Positions 51,886-60,243 of a DNA stretch of 64,000 nt are shown one piece after another. How positions within the stretch are numbered: the first letter of the stretch is position 1; every line of letters starts with the position of its first letter. A model generated the notes under the pieces. That model saw nothing but the letters and a program-made list of their open reading frames with translations, had not been told where the DNA came from and did not search any database. The position numbers and the translations under genes were made by a program. The DNA is from an uncultured SAR86 cluster bacterium (GTDB lineage Bacteria; Pseudomonadota; Gammaproteobacteria; Magnimaribacterales; Magnimaribacteraceae): assembly GCA_902554355.1 (NCBI GenBank), contig CACDOC010000003.1, forward strand, positions 21,466 through 85,465, given 5' to 3'.

Positions 51886-53022
51886 ATGAAAATTAAAGGT
51901 TATTTACATCTATTTTCAGGAATGGCTATGTTAGAGCTTGGCAACCTATCATCAACATTAGCACCTTTTAATGTTGGTGTTATATCAGATGGATTCATGG
52001 CTTCCTCACAAGAATCTGGCCTTGTTGTATCGTTAGAGCTTTTCTTTGCTGCTATAGGTGCACTTTTTTTTGGAGCTTCGAATTTAAAAGGTCAAAAGTT
52101 AGCATTCCTAGGATGCTTTGTTGTTGCAGTTTGTTATTACTTAGCCTCTCTTTCACTTAACGTTACAGAAATATTTCTAATCAAATCACTTTCAGGTTTA
52201 GGTTGTGGCATGCTTATAGCCAGTGGCCATTCAATTTTAGCTGCTTCAAAAGACCCTAACAGGACTTACGCAATTTTCACTGTTTTTGCTTCCTGTACTG
52301 GAGCTACTTTAGTTTATTTCTCAAGCATTTGGATTGAAGAGGGAGGTTACGTTAAATTTTTTACCAACTTTATTTTTATTTACCTGGCTCTTTCTTTGTC
52401 TTTTTTCTTAGCTAGAAAATCTGAGTCCTCTGCACCTGAAGAATCAAATACTAACAAGAGATCAAGATTTTATATTTTTACTTGTCTAATTCTTGCTGTT
52501 CTGTTTTTTGAAGTTCCGTCCAGCGGAATTTGGGCTTTTATGGAAAGATTTGGAGTTGAAGATTTGGGCATGGAAGTTTCTCGCGTAGGTGAGGTTATAT
52601 CCATATCTATTATTTTAAGTTTAATAGGACCTTTGTTTATTGGCTTGGTTGGAAATAAGATTGGTAGAAAAGTTCCTATCCTAATTTGTCTGTTTTTATC
52701 TAGTTTCTGTATTTACTTTATATTTGGCGTTGCCACGGTTAATACTTTTTATTATGGAAACATTACCTGGAATATAATTTTTACTATTATGGTTATCTTA
52801 ATTCTCGGTGCTTCAGGAGATATAGATCCATCAGGTAAATTAGGATCTTGGTTGAATGCCTGCATGCTTTTAAGTGCCTCTATCTCGCCAGCTATATTTG
52901 GATGGATCCTGTTGGATCAGAGTTTATCTGAAATATACCCTTACTTAATGTTCTTCTTACTAGCTGCTTTCGTTTGTATTTTTATAACAAAAAGAGAATT
53001 AGAACCAATTGATAAAGTATAA
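51886..53022 (+). CDS. MFS transporter
   Basis: A 378-residue membrane protein with 11-12 hydrophobic segments in two halves and a short hydrophilic loop in the middle (RKSESSAPEESNTNKRS). KSLSGLGCGMLIASGHS and GLVGNKIGRKVP are MFS-type loop motifs. It is divergent from the TetR gene and 14 bases upstream of an aminotransferase, so it could import or export an amine or amino acid used by that enzyme. Confidence 0.87.
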   Translation: MKIKGYLHLFSGMAMLELGNLSSTLAPFNVGVISDGFMASSQESGLVVSLELFFAAIGALFFGASNLKGQKLAFLGCFVVAVCYYLASLSLNVTEIFLIKSLSGLGCGMLIASGHSILAASKDPNRTYAIFTVFASCTGATLVYFSSIWIEEGGYVKFFTNFIFIYLALSLSFFLARKSESSAPEESNTNKRSRFYIFTCLILAVLFFEVPSSGIWAFMERFGVEDLGMEVSRVGEVISISIILSLIGPLFIGLVGNKIGRKVPILICLFLSSFCIYFIFGVATVNTFYYGNITWNIIFTIMVILILGASGDIDPSGKLGSWLNACMLLSASISPAIFGWILLDQSLSEIYPYLMFFLLAAFVCIFITKRELEPIDKV

Positions 53023-53036
53023 TAACGGCAAAAACT

Positions 53037-54356
53037 ATGAGCGCTCAACAAAATCTAAATTTAGATAATTACTGGTTACCGTTTACACCAAATAAAAAAT
53101 TCAAAGCAAATCCTAGGCTATTAGTTTCAGCTGCAGGCATGCATTATAAAGCTGATGATGGCCGAGAAATCTTAGATGGCATATCTGGTCTTTGGTGCTG
53201 TAATGCTGGTCATTGCCATCCTAAAATAGTTTCAGCTGTACAACATCAAGTTGGGGAACTGGATTACGCAACTGCTTTTAATATGTCTCATCCTAAAGCT
53301 TTTGAATTAGCAGAGAAGATAGCAGAATTAACACCAGATGGTTTGGATAGGATATTTTTTGGAAATTCAGGTTCTGAAGCTGTTGAGACTGCTTTAAAAG
53401 TTGCTCTTGCCTACCACGCCTCTAAAGGCGATGGTCAGAAAACGAAATTCATAGGAAGAGAAAAGGGGTACCATGGCGTCAATTTTGGTGGAGTATCGGT
53501 TGGAGGCTTAACGCCTAATAGAAAGTCATTCGGTCCTTTACTTCCAGGCATAGATCACATGCCACATACATGGAGCCCTGAAGATATGGCTTTTAGCAAA
53601 GGCCAACCTGAATGGGGTCTACATTTAGCTGAAGATTTAGAGAAAATACTAGTCTTACAAGATCCTTCCACTGTTGCAGCAGTGATCATAGAGCCTGTAA
53701 CTGGTTCAGGAGGAGTAATTGTTCCTCCAGTTGGCTATTTAGAGCGTATAAGAGAAATTTGCACTAAGCACGATGTGTTATTGATATTTGATGAAGTAAT
53801 TACTGCTTTCGGAAGATTAGGTGATTCATTTGCTGCAAATCGTTTTAATGTACGCCCTGACATTATTACCATGGCAAAAGGCTTAACAAGTGCAGTGATT
53901 CCAATGAGTGCAGTTGCTTTTGATACAGCTATTTATGATCAACTCATGGAAGGTCCGGAAGCGATGATAGAACTTTTTCATGGTTACACGTACTCTGGAC
54001 ATCCAGTTGCTTGTGCGGCTGGTATAGCTACTCTGGATGTTTACCAAGAGGAAGGTCTGTTTGATAAAGCTAAAGAATTAGAACCAATTTTTGAAGAAGC
54101 ATTGCATAGCCTGAAGGGACTTAATCAAGTTATAGATATTAGAAACATAGGTCTTATGGGGGCTGTTCAGTTTGGCCCAGGCAAGCTACCGGCAACTGAA
54201 TTTGCAGCGAACGTGTTTCAACACTGCTACGACAATGATGTTTTGGTCAGATATTCAGGAGAATTCTTAGTTCTTTCTCCTTCTCTTATTGCCTCTAAAG
54301 AGCATATTCACCAAATATCAGACGCATTAAGAAACGCCATAGAAGCAAATTCTTAA
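53037..54356 (+). CDS. Class III aminotransferase, omega-amino acid:pyruvate type
   Basis: A 439-residue PLP enzyme. The N-terminal YWLPFTPNKKFK and GISGLWCCNAGHCHPKI are hallmarks of beta-alanine/omega-amino-acid:pyruvate transaminases. PLP lysine is K281 in TMAKGLTSAVIP, and the Asp of IFDEVITAFGR holds the pyridine nitrogen. It moves an amino group from a terminal amine to pyruvate, giving alanine and an aldehyde or oxo acid. It lies between a transporter and a hydrolase, suggesting use of an imported amine. Confidence 0.91.
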   Translation: MSAQQNLNLDNYWLPFTPNKKFKANPRLLVSAAGMHYKADDGREILDGISGLWCCNAGHCHPKIVSAVQHQVGELDYATAFNMSHPKAFELAEKIAELTPDGLDRIFFGNSGSEAVETALKVALAYHASKGDGQKTKFIGREKGYHGVNFGGVSVGGLTPNRKSFGPLLPGIDHMPHTWSPEDMAFSKGQPEWGLHLAEDLEKILVLQDPSTVAAVIIEPVTGSGGVIVPPVGYLERIREICTKHDVLLIFDEVITAFGRLGDSFAANRFNVRPDIITMAKGLTSAVIPMSAVAFDTAIYDQLMEGPEAMIELFHGYTYSGHPVACAAGIATLDVYQEEGLFDKAKELEPIFEEALHSLKGLNQVIDIRNIGLMGAVQFGPGKLPATEFAANVFQHCYDNDVLVRYSGEFLVLSPSLIASKEHIHQISDALRNAIEANS

Positions 54357-54366
54357 GGAATCATAA

Positions 54367-55227
54367 ATGAATAACCAAGAGTGGTTTAACGAATCATTAC
54401 TATCTCCATCAACGGAAAACTTTGTCGAAGTAGAAGGAGCTAAGATTCACTATTTGAGTTGGGGCGATACTAATAAACCAGGTTTGTTCTTTATCCATGG
54501 TTTTAGCGCCAATGCTCATTGGTGGGATTTTATTGCTCCAGCCTTTCTTGAAGATCATTGTGTTGTTGCAATTGATTTATCAGGATCAGGTGATAGTGAT
54601 CATAGAGAGTCTTATTCTCAAGAAATCTACGCAAAAGAAATTAAATCGGTATGTGATGCCATGAATTGGAAATCTGCTGATTTTATTGCTCATAGCATGG
54701 GAGGATCAATCTCTTTAAATGCCACTTCAATCTATCCAGACATTTTTAAGTCATTAATATTACTAGATTCAATTGTTGTTTTACCGCCAGATAAAGTGAG
54801 AAATTATTCTTCTAATCGATCTATGATTAGAGCAGACTTTATTTATGAAGACGAAGCTTCAGCTATAGAGAGTTTCAGGTTAATACCACCACAGCCTTGC
54901 CAGAATGAATATCTTTTAAATCATATTGCAATTAATTCATATAAAAAAACAGAAGAGGGATGGTTGCTTAAATCTGATGGAAAGATGATGAAAACTTATC
55001 AGTCTAAAGACTTAACTGATACTTTAATGGCAATTCAATGTCCTATTTATATTGTATATGGTTTAATGAGCCAAATTTTTACGCAGGAAATTCTTGATTA
55101 CACTGTATATGTAGGAAATATTCCTCAGGAAAGAGTTGTTGGTGTACCAGGAACAATGCATCATTTATTTGTAGACGACCCTTTAAGTGTTATAACTGAA
55201 TTAAAAAATTTATTAGGAGATCATTAA
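54367..55227 (+). CDS. Alpha/beta hydrolase
   Basis: A 286-residue alpha/beta hydrolase. The nucleophile elbow is IAHSMGGSIS with S110, the oxyanion region is FIHGFSANAHWWD, the acid follows strand 7 and the His is in GTMHHLFVDDP. It starts 10 bases after the aminotransferase and its stop overlaps the MoxR start (TAATG), so it belongs to the same operon. Esterase or amide hydrolase; substrate unknown. Confidence 0.84.
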   Translation: MNNQEWFNESLLSPSTENFVEVEGAKIHYLSWGDTNKPGLFFIHGFSANAHWWDFIAPAFLEDHCVVAIDLSGSGDSDHRESYSQEIYAKEIKSVCDAMNWKSADFIAHSMGGSISLNATSIYPDIFKSLILLDSIVVLPPDKVRNYSSNRSMIRADFIYEDEASAIESFRLIPPQPCQNEYLLNHIAINSYKKTEEGWLLKSDGKMMKTYQSKDLTDTLMAIQCPIYIVYGLMSQIFTQEILDYTVYVGNIPQERVVGVPGTMHHLFVDDPLSVITELKNLLGDH

Positions 55228-56180
55228 TGTCAGACGGACCTAAAAAAACTATAAACAAAATAACCAAAGGTTTTGCTAAGCATGGTTATATTTGTAGTGA
55301 TCAAATATCCACAGCCGTATATTTAGCTTCTGAATTAGAGAAACCAATTCTCATTGAAGGACCTCCTGGAGTAGGGAAAACTGAATTAGCTAATACTGCT
55401 GCAATGTATTTCAAGAAGGAACTAGTACGTTTGCAATGCTATGAAGGTCTTGATGAATCAAAAGCATTATATGAATGGCGTTACGGCAAACAGCTTTTAT
55501 ACACTCAAATCTTAAAGGAACAAATGCAGGAAGTACTGGAAGGTGCTAAAGGTCTAAAAGAGTCATTGGGAAGGTTAATGAAATTTGAAGATATCTTCTT
55601 TTCAGAAGATTTTTTAGAGACGCGACCTTTATTAAAAGCATTAACTTCTGAAAAAGGTACTGTTTTGTTAATAGATGAGGTTGATAAATCAGATGAAGAA
55701 TTTGAAGCTTTACTTTTAGAAATTTTATCTGAATTCCAAATTTCTATTCCTGAACTTGGAGTAAGAGAAGCTAAAGTAAAACCTTTAGTTATGTTAACAA
55801 GTAATAACAGCAGGGAGATTGGTGATGCTCTAAAAAGAAGATGCTTACATCTTTACATACCGTTTCCGGATGCAAAACTTGAAAGACAGATTGTTCAAGC
55901 AAGGGTTCCAGAAATTTCAGAATCCATGCAAATTCAGTTAGTTAATTTTGTACAAGGAATAAGGGAATTAGATTTGAAGAAACAACCAGCCATAAGTGAG
56001 ACCATAGATTGGGCTAAGACACTAATATTATTAAATTCAGAAGAGTTAGAAGCAAAACTTGCTGAAGAAACCCTCAAGATACTTTTAAAACATCAGCAAG
56101 ACATAGAAGTTGTAAAGAAGGAAATACCTGCTTTGATTTCTAACGCCACTGAAACTTCCGATGGAAAAAGTATTAACTGA
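55227..56180 (+). CDS. MoxR-family AAA+ ATPase
   Basis: A 317-residue MoxR ATPase: Walker A GPPGVGKT at 45-52, Walker B VLLIDEVDKSDE, sensor 1 MLTSNNSREI and an arginine-finger region with LKRRCLHLYIPFP. MoxR ATPases act as chaperones for metal-cofactor enzymes, usually with a VWA partner, which here overlaps its 3' end by 20 bases. The CoxD/CoxE pair of CO dehydrogenase is the best known parallel. No molybdenum enzyme is in the window. Confidence 0.9.
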   Translation: MSDGPKKTINKITKGFAKHGYICSDQISTAVYLASELEKPILIEGPPGVGKTELANTAAMYFKKELVRLQCYEGLDESKALYEWRYGKQLLYTQILKEQMQEVLEGAKGLKESLGRLMKFEDIFFSEDFLETRPLLKALTSEKGTVLLIDEVDKSDEEFEALLLEILSEFQISIPELGVREAKVKPLVMLTSNNSREIGDALKRRCLHLYIPFPDAKLERQIVQARVPEISESMQIQLVNFVQGIRELDLKKQPAISETIDWAKTLILLNSEELEAKLAEETLKILLKHQQDIEVVKKEIPALISNATETSDGKSIN

Positions 56181-57492
56181 TTTTGTAAAAGCACTTAGAA
56201 ACTCAAACGTTAGAGTCTCTCCAGCTGAAACATTGGATGCAATGTCGGTAATTGATGAGATTGGATACGATGACAGAGACCTCTTAAAGAGAAGTCTTTC
56301 CATCGTCCTACCGAAGACTCCTCACGAGAAAGAGAAATTTGAAACTTGTTTTGATGACTTCTTTGCTGATGAAATCAAAGAGCAAGTTCCAATATCTTTA
56401 AAGGAACTAAAAGATATTGACGACGTAGAATCTGATTTGGCTAAAAACCTACTTCAAGGATCTCAGGCAGAATTAATGATTGCAATAGCTGACGCAGCTG
56501 AAGCCGCAGAAATCAGAGAAATTAGATACTTTACTCAACGATCAGTATTCACTAGAAGAATACTGGAAAAAATGGGTGTTGGTAAATTAGAAGATGAGCT
56601 CATGCAAATTGGTTCTGCTAGAGAAGAAGATTTGCCGTCAGATCTTGAACAAGAATTAAGAAATCAATTAACAGGGTTGAGAGAAAGAGTTTCCGATTAC
56701 GTACAACAACAATTTCTTTTGCACGGAGACGTTTCTGGTGAACAACTTAGAGAACAAGTATTTAAAACCATGAACATGGCGCAGATAGATAGATCTTATT
56801 TACATGAAGTTCATTCGTTAGTAAGAAGAATGGCAAAGAAATTAGCTAATTTACACTCAAGAAGAAAGAAGAATTTTAGAAGAGGAAAACTAGACATTCG
56901 TAAAACTCTTAGAGAGAACTGGGTTAATCAAGGTGTCTTATTTAATCTTAGTTGGGCTTATAAGAAGGTTGATCGTCCAAAGATTTATGTTATCTGCGAC
57001 GTAAGTGGCTCGGTGGGAGCATATGCGCGATTCATGTTAATGTTTTTATTTAGCCTTACTGAAGTTGTTTCAAAGTTAAGAGCATTTGTTTTTTCATCAA
57101 ATCTAGGTGAAGTTACAGATGAATTTAAAGATTCTAATCTAGATGTTGCCATAGAAACTGCATTACAAAAACACGGTGGAGGCTCGACTGATTACGGTCA
57201 AGCTTTAACTGACTTTGTTAGCCTGTGCATAGATGAAATTGATAAGAAAACAACAGTTGTTATTTTAGGGGACGCTAGAAATAACTTTGGTCCAGAAAAA
57301 GCACATTTGATGAAAGTTATAAATGAAAGATCTAAACAGGTATTTTGGCTAAACCCAGAAGGAAAATACCGCTGGGATACTGGTGATTCAGTGATGACCA
57401 CTTACTCGGCATACTGCACCAAAGTTTTCCAATGTGGAAATATTGAGCAATTAGAAAGGGTAATTTCAACTCTTTTAAAGACTGCTATTTAA
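56161..57492 (+). CDS. VWA-domain protein, CoxE-like
   Basis: A 443-residue protein. The N-terminal region is helical and charged. The C-terminal VWA domain has the MIDAS start CDVSGSVGAY (D280, S282, S284), the Thr region HGGGSTDYGQAL and the Asp strand VVILGDARNNFG. This is the CoxE layout. With the MoxR ATPase it probably remodels or inserts metal into a client enzyme. The client is not obvious; the preceding aminotransferase and hydrolase do not need it. Confidence 0.88.
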   Translation: MEKVLTDFVKALRNSNVRVSPAETLDAMSVIDEIGYDDRDLLKRSLSIVLPKTPHEKEKFETCFDDFFADEIKEQVPISLKELKDIDDVESDLAKNLLQGSQAELMIAIADAAEAAEIREIRYFTQRSVFTRRILEKMGVGKLEDELMQIGSAREEDLPSDLEQELRNQLTGLRERVSDYVQQQFLLHGDVSGEQLREQVFKTMNMAQIDRSYLHEVHSLVRRMAKKLANLHSRRKKNFRRGKLDIRKTLRENWVNQGVLFNLSWAYKKVDRPKIYVICDVSGSVGAYARFMLMFLFSLTEVVSKLRAFVFSSNLGEVTDEFKDSNLDVAIETALQKHGGGSTDYGQALTDFVSLCIDEIDKKTTVVILGDARNNFGPEKAHLMKVINERSKQVFWLNPEGKYRWDTGDSVMTTYSAYCTKVFQCGNIEQLERVISTLLKTAI

Positions 57493-57508
57493 ATATATTA
57501 TTAAAATT

Positions 57509-58291
57509 ATGAAAAAATCACTTTTACTCGTCATATCTTTATTGGCTCTTTCTTTTTTACCGAACACCTATGCGCACAATCTTAAAGGTGCTATAGCTAG
57601 TGATGATAGGACTCCTAAGAATGTTGTTAGGGATGTTTATAGGAACCCTTATCAAACTCTAGATTTTTTTGGAATTAAGACGGATATGACGATAGTAGAG
57701 TTATCACCAGGTGGTGGTTGGTACACGGAGATATTAGCTAACTATATTCATTACCCGGGTACTTTAATTGCAGCACATCATAACCCTGAAGGAGGTGGTT
57801 ACTACAAAAGGAGCAGAGAAAATTTTGAAAAGAAGATGGATAGTAATCCGATGTATGGCAGGGTCGAAATTGTCGATTTAGATTCATCCTTGGCAGACCC
57901 GAACAGCGTTGATGCAGTTTTAACATTCAGAAATTTACATAATTGGTTAGGTCCTTTAATGGACACAATATTTTCTAATTCATATACGGCCCTTAAGCCT
58001 GGCGGCATCTTTGGAGTTGTTGAACACAGAGCCAATGATGGAACTTCTATGGAAATGATGAAAAAAAGCGGTTATGTAACAGAAGCACATGCCATCATGA
58101 TGGCTGAGAAACATGGATTTGAATTAGTAGCTAAATCAGAAGTTAATTCCAATCCAAAAGATATAAAGAATTACCCTAAAGGCGTATGGACATTGCCACC
58201 AAATTTAAGAATGAAAGAAGTCGATAGAGAAAAGTATCTTGAGATTGGTGAAAGTGATCGCATGACTTTATTATTTAGAAAGCCGCTTTAG
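57509..58291 (+). CDS. Exported methyltransferase-like protein
   Basis: A 260-residue protein with a clear signal peptide (MKKSLLLVISLLALSFLPNTYA, cut before HNLKG). The mature part has a class I Rossmann methyltransferase layout: ELSPGGGWYTEIL as motif I, an acidic strand VEIVDLDSS, LTFRNLHNWLG and LKPGGIFGVVEHR. Such exported proteins (COG4798-like) are known, yet SAM is not expected in the periplasm, so real methylation is uncertain. It follows the VWA gene by 16 bases. Confidence 0.85.
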   Translation: MKKSLLLVISLLALSFLPNTYAHNLKGAIASDDRTPKNVVRDVYRNPYQTLDFFGIKTDMTIVELSPGGGWYTEILANYIHYPGTLIAAHHNPEGGGYYKRSRENFEKKMDSNPMYGRVEIVDLDSSLADPNSVDAVLTFRNLHNWLGPLMDTIFSNSYTALKPGGIFGVVEHRANDGTSMEMMKKSGYVTEAHAIMMAEKHGFELVAKSEVNSNPKDIKNYPKGVWTLPPNLRMKEVDREKYLEIGESDRMTLLFRKPL

Positions 58292-58662
58292 ACTTTAATT
58301 AGATTCAATAGACACTCTTTAAATTGAATTTCTACGTTTTGCTGGACAGGAGTTTCTTCTATTTTTTTTATACTTTTAATATCGAGACTTTGTTTTCCCG
58401 AAGAAGATATTTTTAATTCAGTTATCAGAAAAACAAGATCATCTTTTAAAATAGTTTCGTTGCCTGAAGTATCAGAAACAATATTAGAAATTAAGGAATG
58501 AAGCTCCTTGCTGGATGAATCAGCTTCATTAAGATTTATTTCATATCCATTTAGAGTTTGAATAACTATATGAGTATTATTTTTTTTATTGAAGTTACTA
58601 GATTGAAATTTATTAATTTCTTCTTCAATGGTATTTAAGTCATTAGCTTGTATATAACTCAT
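58288..58662 (-). CDS. Hypothetical protein, 124 residues
   Basis: A soluble, charged protein with no signal peptide or membrane segment (MSYIQANDLNTIEEEINKF at the start). Alternating hydrophobic pattern suggests an alpha/beta fold, with a single Cys near the end. No family recognised. The stop shares bases with the convergent methyltransferase-like gene. No Shine-Dalgarno sequence is visible. It is divergent from the next small gene by only 38 bases. Confidence 0.6.
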   Translation of the reverse strand: MSYIQANDLNTIEEEINKFQSSNFNKKNNTHIVIQTLNGYEINLNEADSSSKELHSLISNIVSDTSGNETILKDDLVFLITELKISSSGKQSLDIKSIKKIEETPVQQNVEIQFKECLLNLIKV

Positions 58663-58700
58663 AGTTTTTTTTGTTTTCTCATATTAATATAAAAAAAGCT

Positions 58701-58880
58701 ATGGAAGAGAATAAATACGTTAAAAGGGCCAAAAGAGTCGAAAAAAGAATTAATAACTATTCTCAGGGCGCAGAAAGCCTTGTAATTAATTCAATCAATT
58801 TACTTCAAGACTTTTTATTAGATCTTAGTCCGAAACCTAAAAGCACTGATAAAAAAGACACAAAAAAAAAGGGAGATTAA
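58701..58880 (+). CDS. Small basic hypothetical protein, 59 residues
   Basis: From ATG 58701 the product is 59 residues, very rich in Lys (MEENKYVKRAKRVEKRI at the start, STDKKDTKKKGD at the end), with a short hydrophobic helix between (SLVINSINLLQDFLLDL). A TTG at 58671 would add ten residues and is less likely. The stop lies in the loop of a strong terminator. It could be a nucleoid- or ribosome-associated protein, but this is guesswork. Confidence 0.5.
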   Translation: MEENKYVKRAKRVEKRINNYSQGAESLVINSINLLQDFLLDLSPKPKSTDKKDTKKKGD

Positions 58881-58892
58881 ATCTCCCTTTTT
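58866..58892. terminator. Bidirectional terminator between small gene and Hsp20 gene
   Basis: AAAAAGGGAGA pairs with TCTCCCTTTTT around TTAAA. A-tract before and T-tract after make it work for both converging genes. The stop codon of the small gene is inside the loop. Confidence 0.9.
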
Positions 58893-58894
58893 AC

Positions 58895-59344
58895 TTAGCT
58901 TAGTAATTTACTTTTAGAAGTAAATTCAATTTTTCTAGCTTTCTTTTCATCTGGAATAATTCTTTCTATTCCAATGTATAACATACCGTTACTTAGAGCT
59001 GCACCCTTAATAACCATGTCATCAGAAAGAACAAATCTTTTAACAAAGTTTCTTGCTGCTAAACCTTGATGTAATAGTCCTTCAGAAGCTTCTTTATCTT
59101 TTGATCCTTTAATAACCAAGTTTTCACCTGAGGCTTCTATATCAATTTCAGCTTCTTCAAACCCCGCAACAGCTAGCTCAATAGTATATTTATCTTCGCT
59201 AACTTTTCTTATGTTGTAAGGTGGGTAATTTGAAGACTCTTGTTTCGAATTAGCCAGAAGCGCTAATGTATCAAAGGTTCTATCAAATCCTACTGCAAAA
59301 GGAGAGATATCTCTCCACAGTAAATCAAATGTATTATTTATCAT
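58895..59344 (-). CDS. Hsp20-family small heat-shock protein
   Basis: From the ATG at 59344 the protein is 149 residues and begins MINNTFDLLWRDISPFAVGF, as in IbpA/IbpB-type chaperones. AAGGAG lies eight bases before it; the upstream in-frame ATG at 59368 would put this site inside the gene, so I reject it. The alpha-crystallin domain covers about residues 30-120 (YTIELAVAGFEEAEIDIEA, GLAARNFVKRFVL, NGMLYIGIERIIP). It binds unfolding proteins. A sigma-32-like promoter lies upstream. Confidence 0.92.
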   Translation of the reverse strand: MINNTFDLLWRDISPFAVGFDRTFDTLALLANSKQESSNYPPYNIRKVSEDKYTIELAVAGFEEAEIDIEASGENLVIKGSKDKEASEGLLHQGLAARNFVKRFVLSDDMVIKGAALSNGMLYIGIERIIPDEKKARKIEFTSKSKLLS

Positions 59345-59412
59345 TTTTTTCTCCTTATAATTAAGCAAGTTAAATAATTTACGTAAGCCCCTAAGGCACT
59401 TACACTATATAT

Positions 59413-59438
59413 ATGGGGGTTTTTACTTAAAATACAAG
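59413..59438 (-). promoter_or_regulatory. Sigma-32-like heat-shock promoter for Hsp20 gene
   Basis: On the minus strand CTTGTA (59438-59433) is followed after 14 bases by CCCCAT (59418-59413), then ATATA. The sigma-32 consensus is CTTGAA, 13-15 bases, CCCCATNT. The -35 lies only 10 bases from the start of the divergent SDR gene and partly covers its AAGGAG. Confidence 0.7.
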
Positions 59439-59448
59439 GAGCAAAAAT

Positions 59449-60243
59449 ATGAAAGATTTATTTTCAATTGAAGGAAAAGTGGCTCTTGTGACCGGTGGTT
59501 CAAGAGGTATTGGAGAAATGATAGCGGCTGGCTTTTTAGCTAATGGAGCTAAAGTTTATATAAGTTCAAGAAAAGCAGAAGTATGTGACGCAACAGCAGA
59601 AAGATTAGCAAAAGAGTATGGAGGAGAATGCATATCAATTCCTGCTGACCTATCTAACCTAGAGGGAATTGGAGCATTAGTAAAAGAATTATCTTCTAAA
59701 GAGAAATCTTTGGATATTTTGATTAATAATGCTGGTGCTTCTTGGGGAGAGCCGATTGATCAATATTCTGAAAAGGGATGGGATAAAGTAATGGATACTA
59801 ATGTTAAAGGTATATTCTTTTTAACTCAGCAATTATTACCTTTATTAAGACAATCAGGAAATCCTGAAAACCCTTCCAGGGTTATCAACATAGGATCAAT
59901 AGACGGAATTAAAACTGGTACATTTGATGCATTTTCCTATGGCCCTTCTAAAGCAGCTGTTCACCATCTAACTCGAGTATTAGCGGCTAGCTTAATTAAA
60001 GAACATATAATCGTTAATGCCATTGCACCTGGACCATTCCCAACCTGGATGTTAAGTACAGGAGTAGGGGGCGGAGGTGATACAGATATAGATTGGTCAG
60101 CTGTAGGACAAAGCAACCCAAGTGGAAGAGTAGGAAATGCAGAAGACATTGCGGGTCTTGCTATCTTTCTCAGTTCCAGAGCTGGTGCTTATACAGTAGG
60201 TCAGACCATAGCTTGTGACGGAGGTGCAGTAGCTAGTTCTTAA
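59449..60243 (+). CDS. SDR-family oxidoreductase
   Basis: A 264-residue classical SDR: TGGSRGIGEMIA, NNAGASWG, catalytic Ser in VINIGSIDG, YGPSK as YxxxK, and GQTIACDGGAVA at the end. Residues VYISSRKAEVC suggest NADP(H). It resembles 3-oxoacyl reductase-like RhlG or gluconate-5-dehydrogenase-type SDRs. AAGGAG precedes the ATG. The DUF1295 gene starts at the next base after the stop. Confidence 0.9.
   Translation: MKDLFSIEGKVALVTGGSRGIGEMIAAGFLANGAKVYISSRKAEVCDATAERLAKEYGGECISIPADLSNLEGIGALVKELSSKEKSLDILINNAGASWGEPIDQYSEKGWDKVMDTNVKGIFFLTQQLLPLLRQSGNPENPSRVINIGSIDGIKTGTFDAFSYGPSKAAVHHLTRVLAASLIKEHIIVNAIAPGPFPTWMLSTGVGGGGDTDIDWSAVGQSNPSGRVGNAEDIAGLAIFLSSRAGAYTVGQTIACDGGAVASS

Noticed and set aside
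59345..59368. Upstream ATG for the Hsp20 gene
   Set aside because: It would place a strong AAGGAG ribosome site inside the coding region; the ATG at 59344 is correctly spaced from it.
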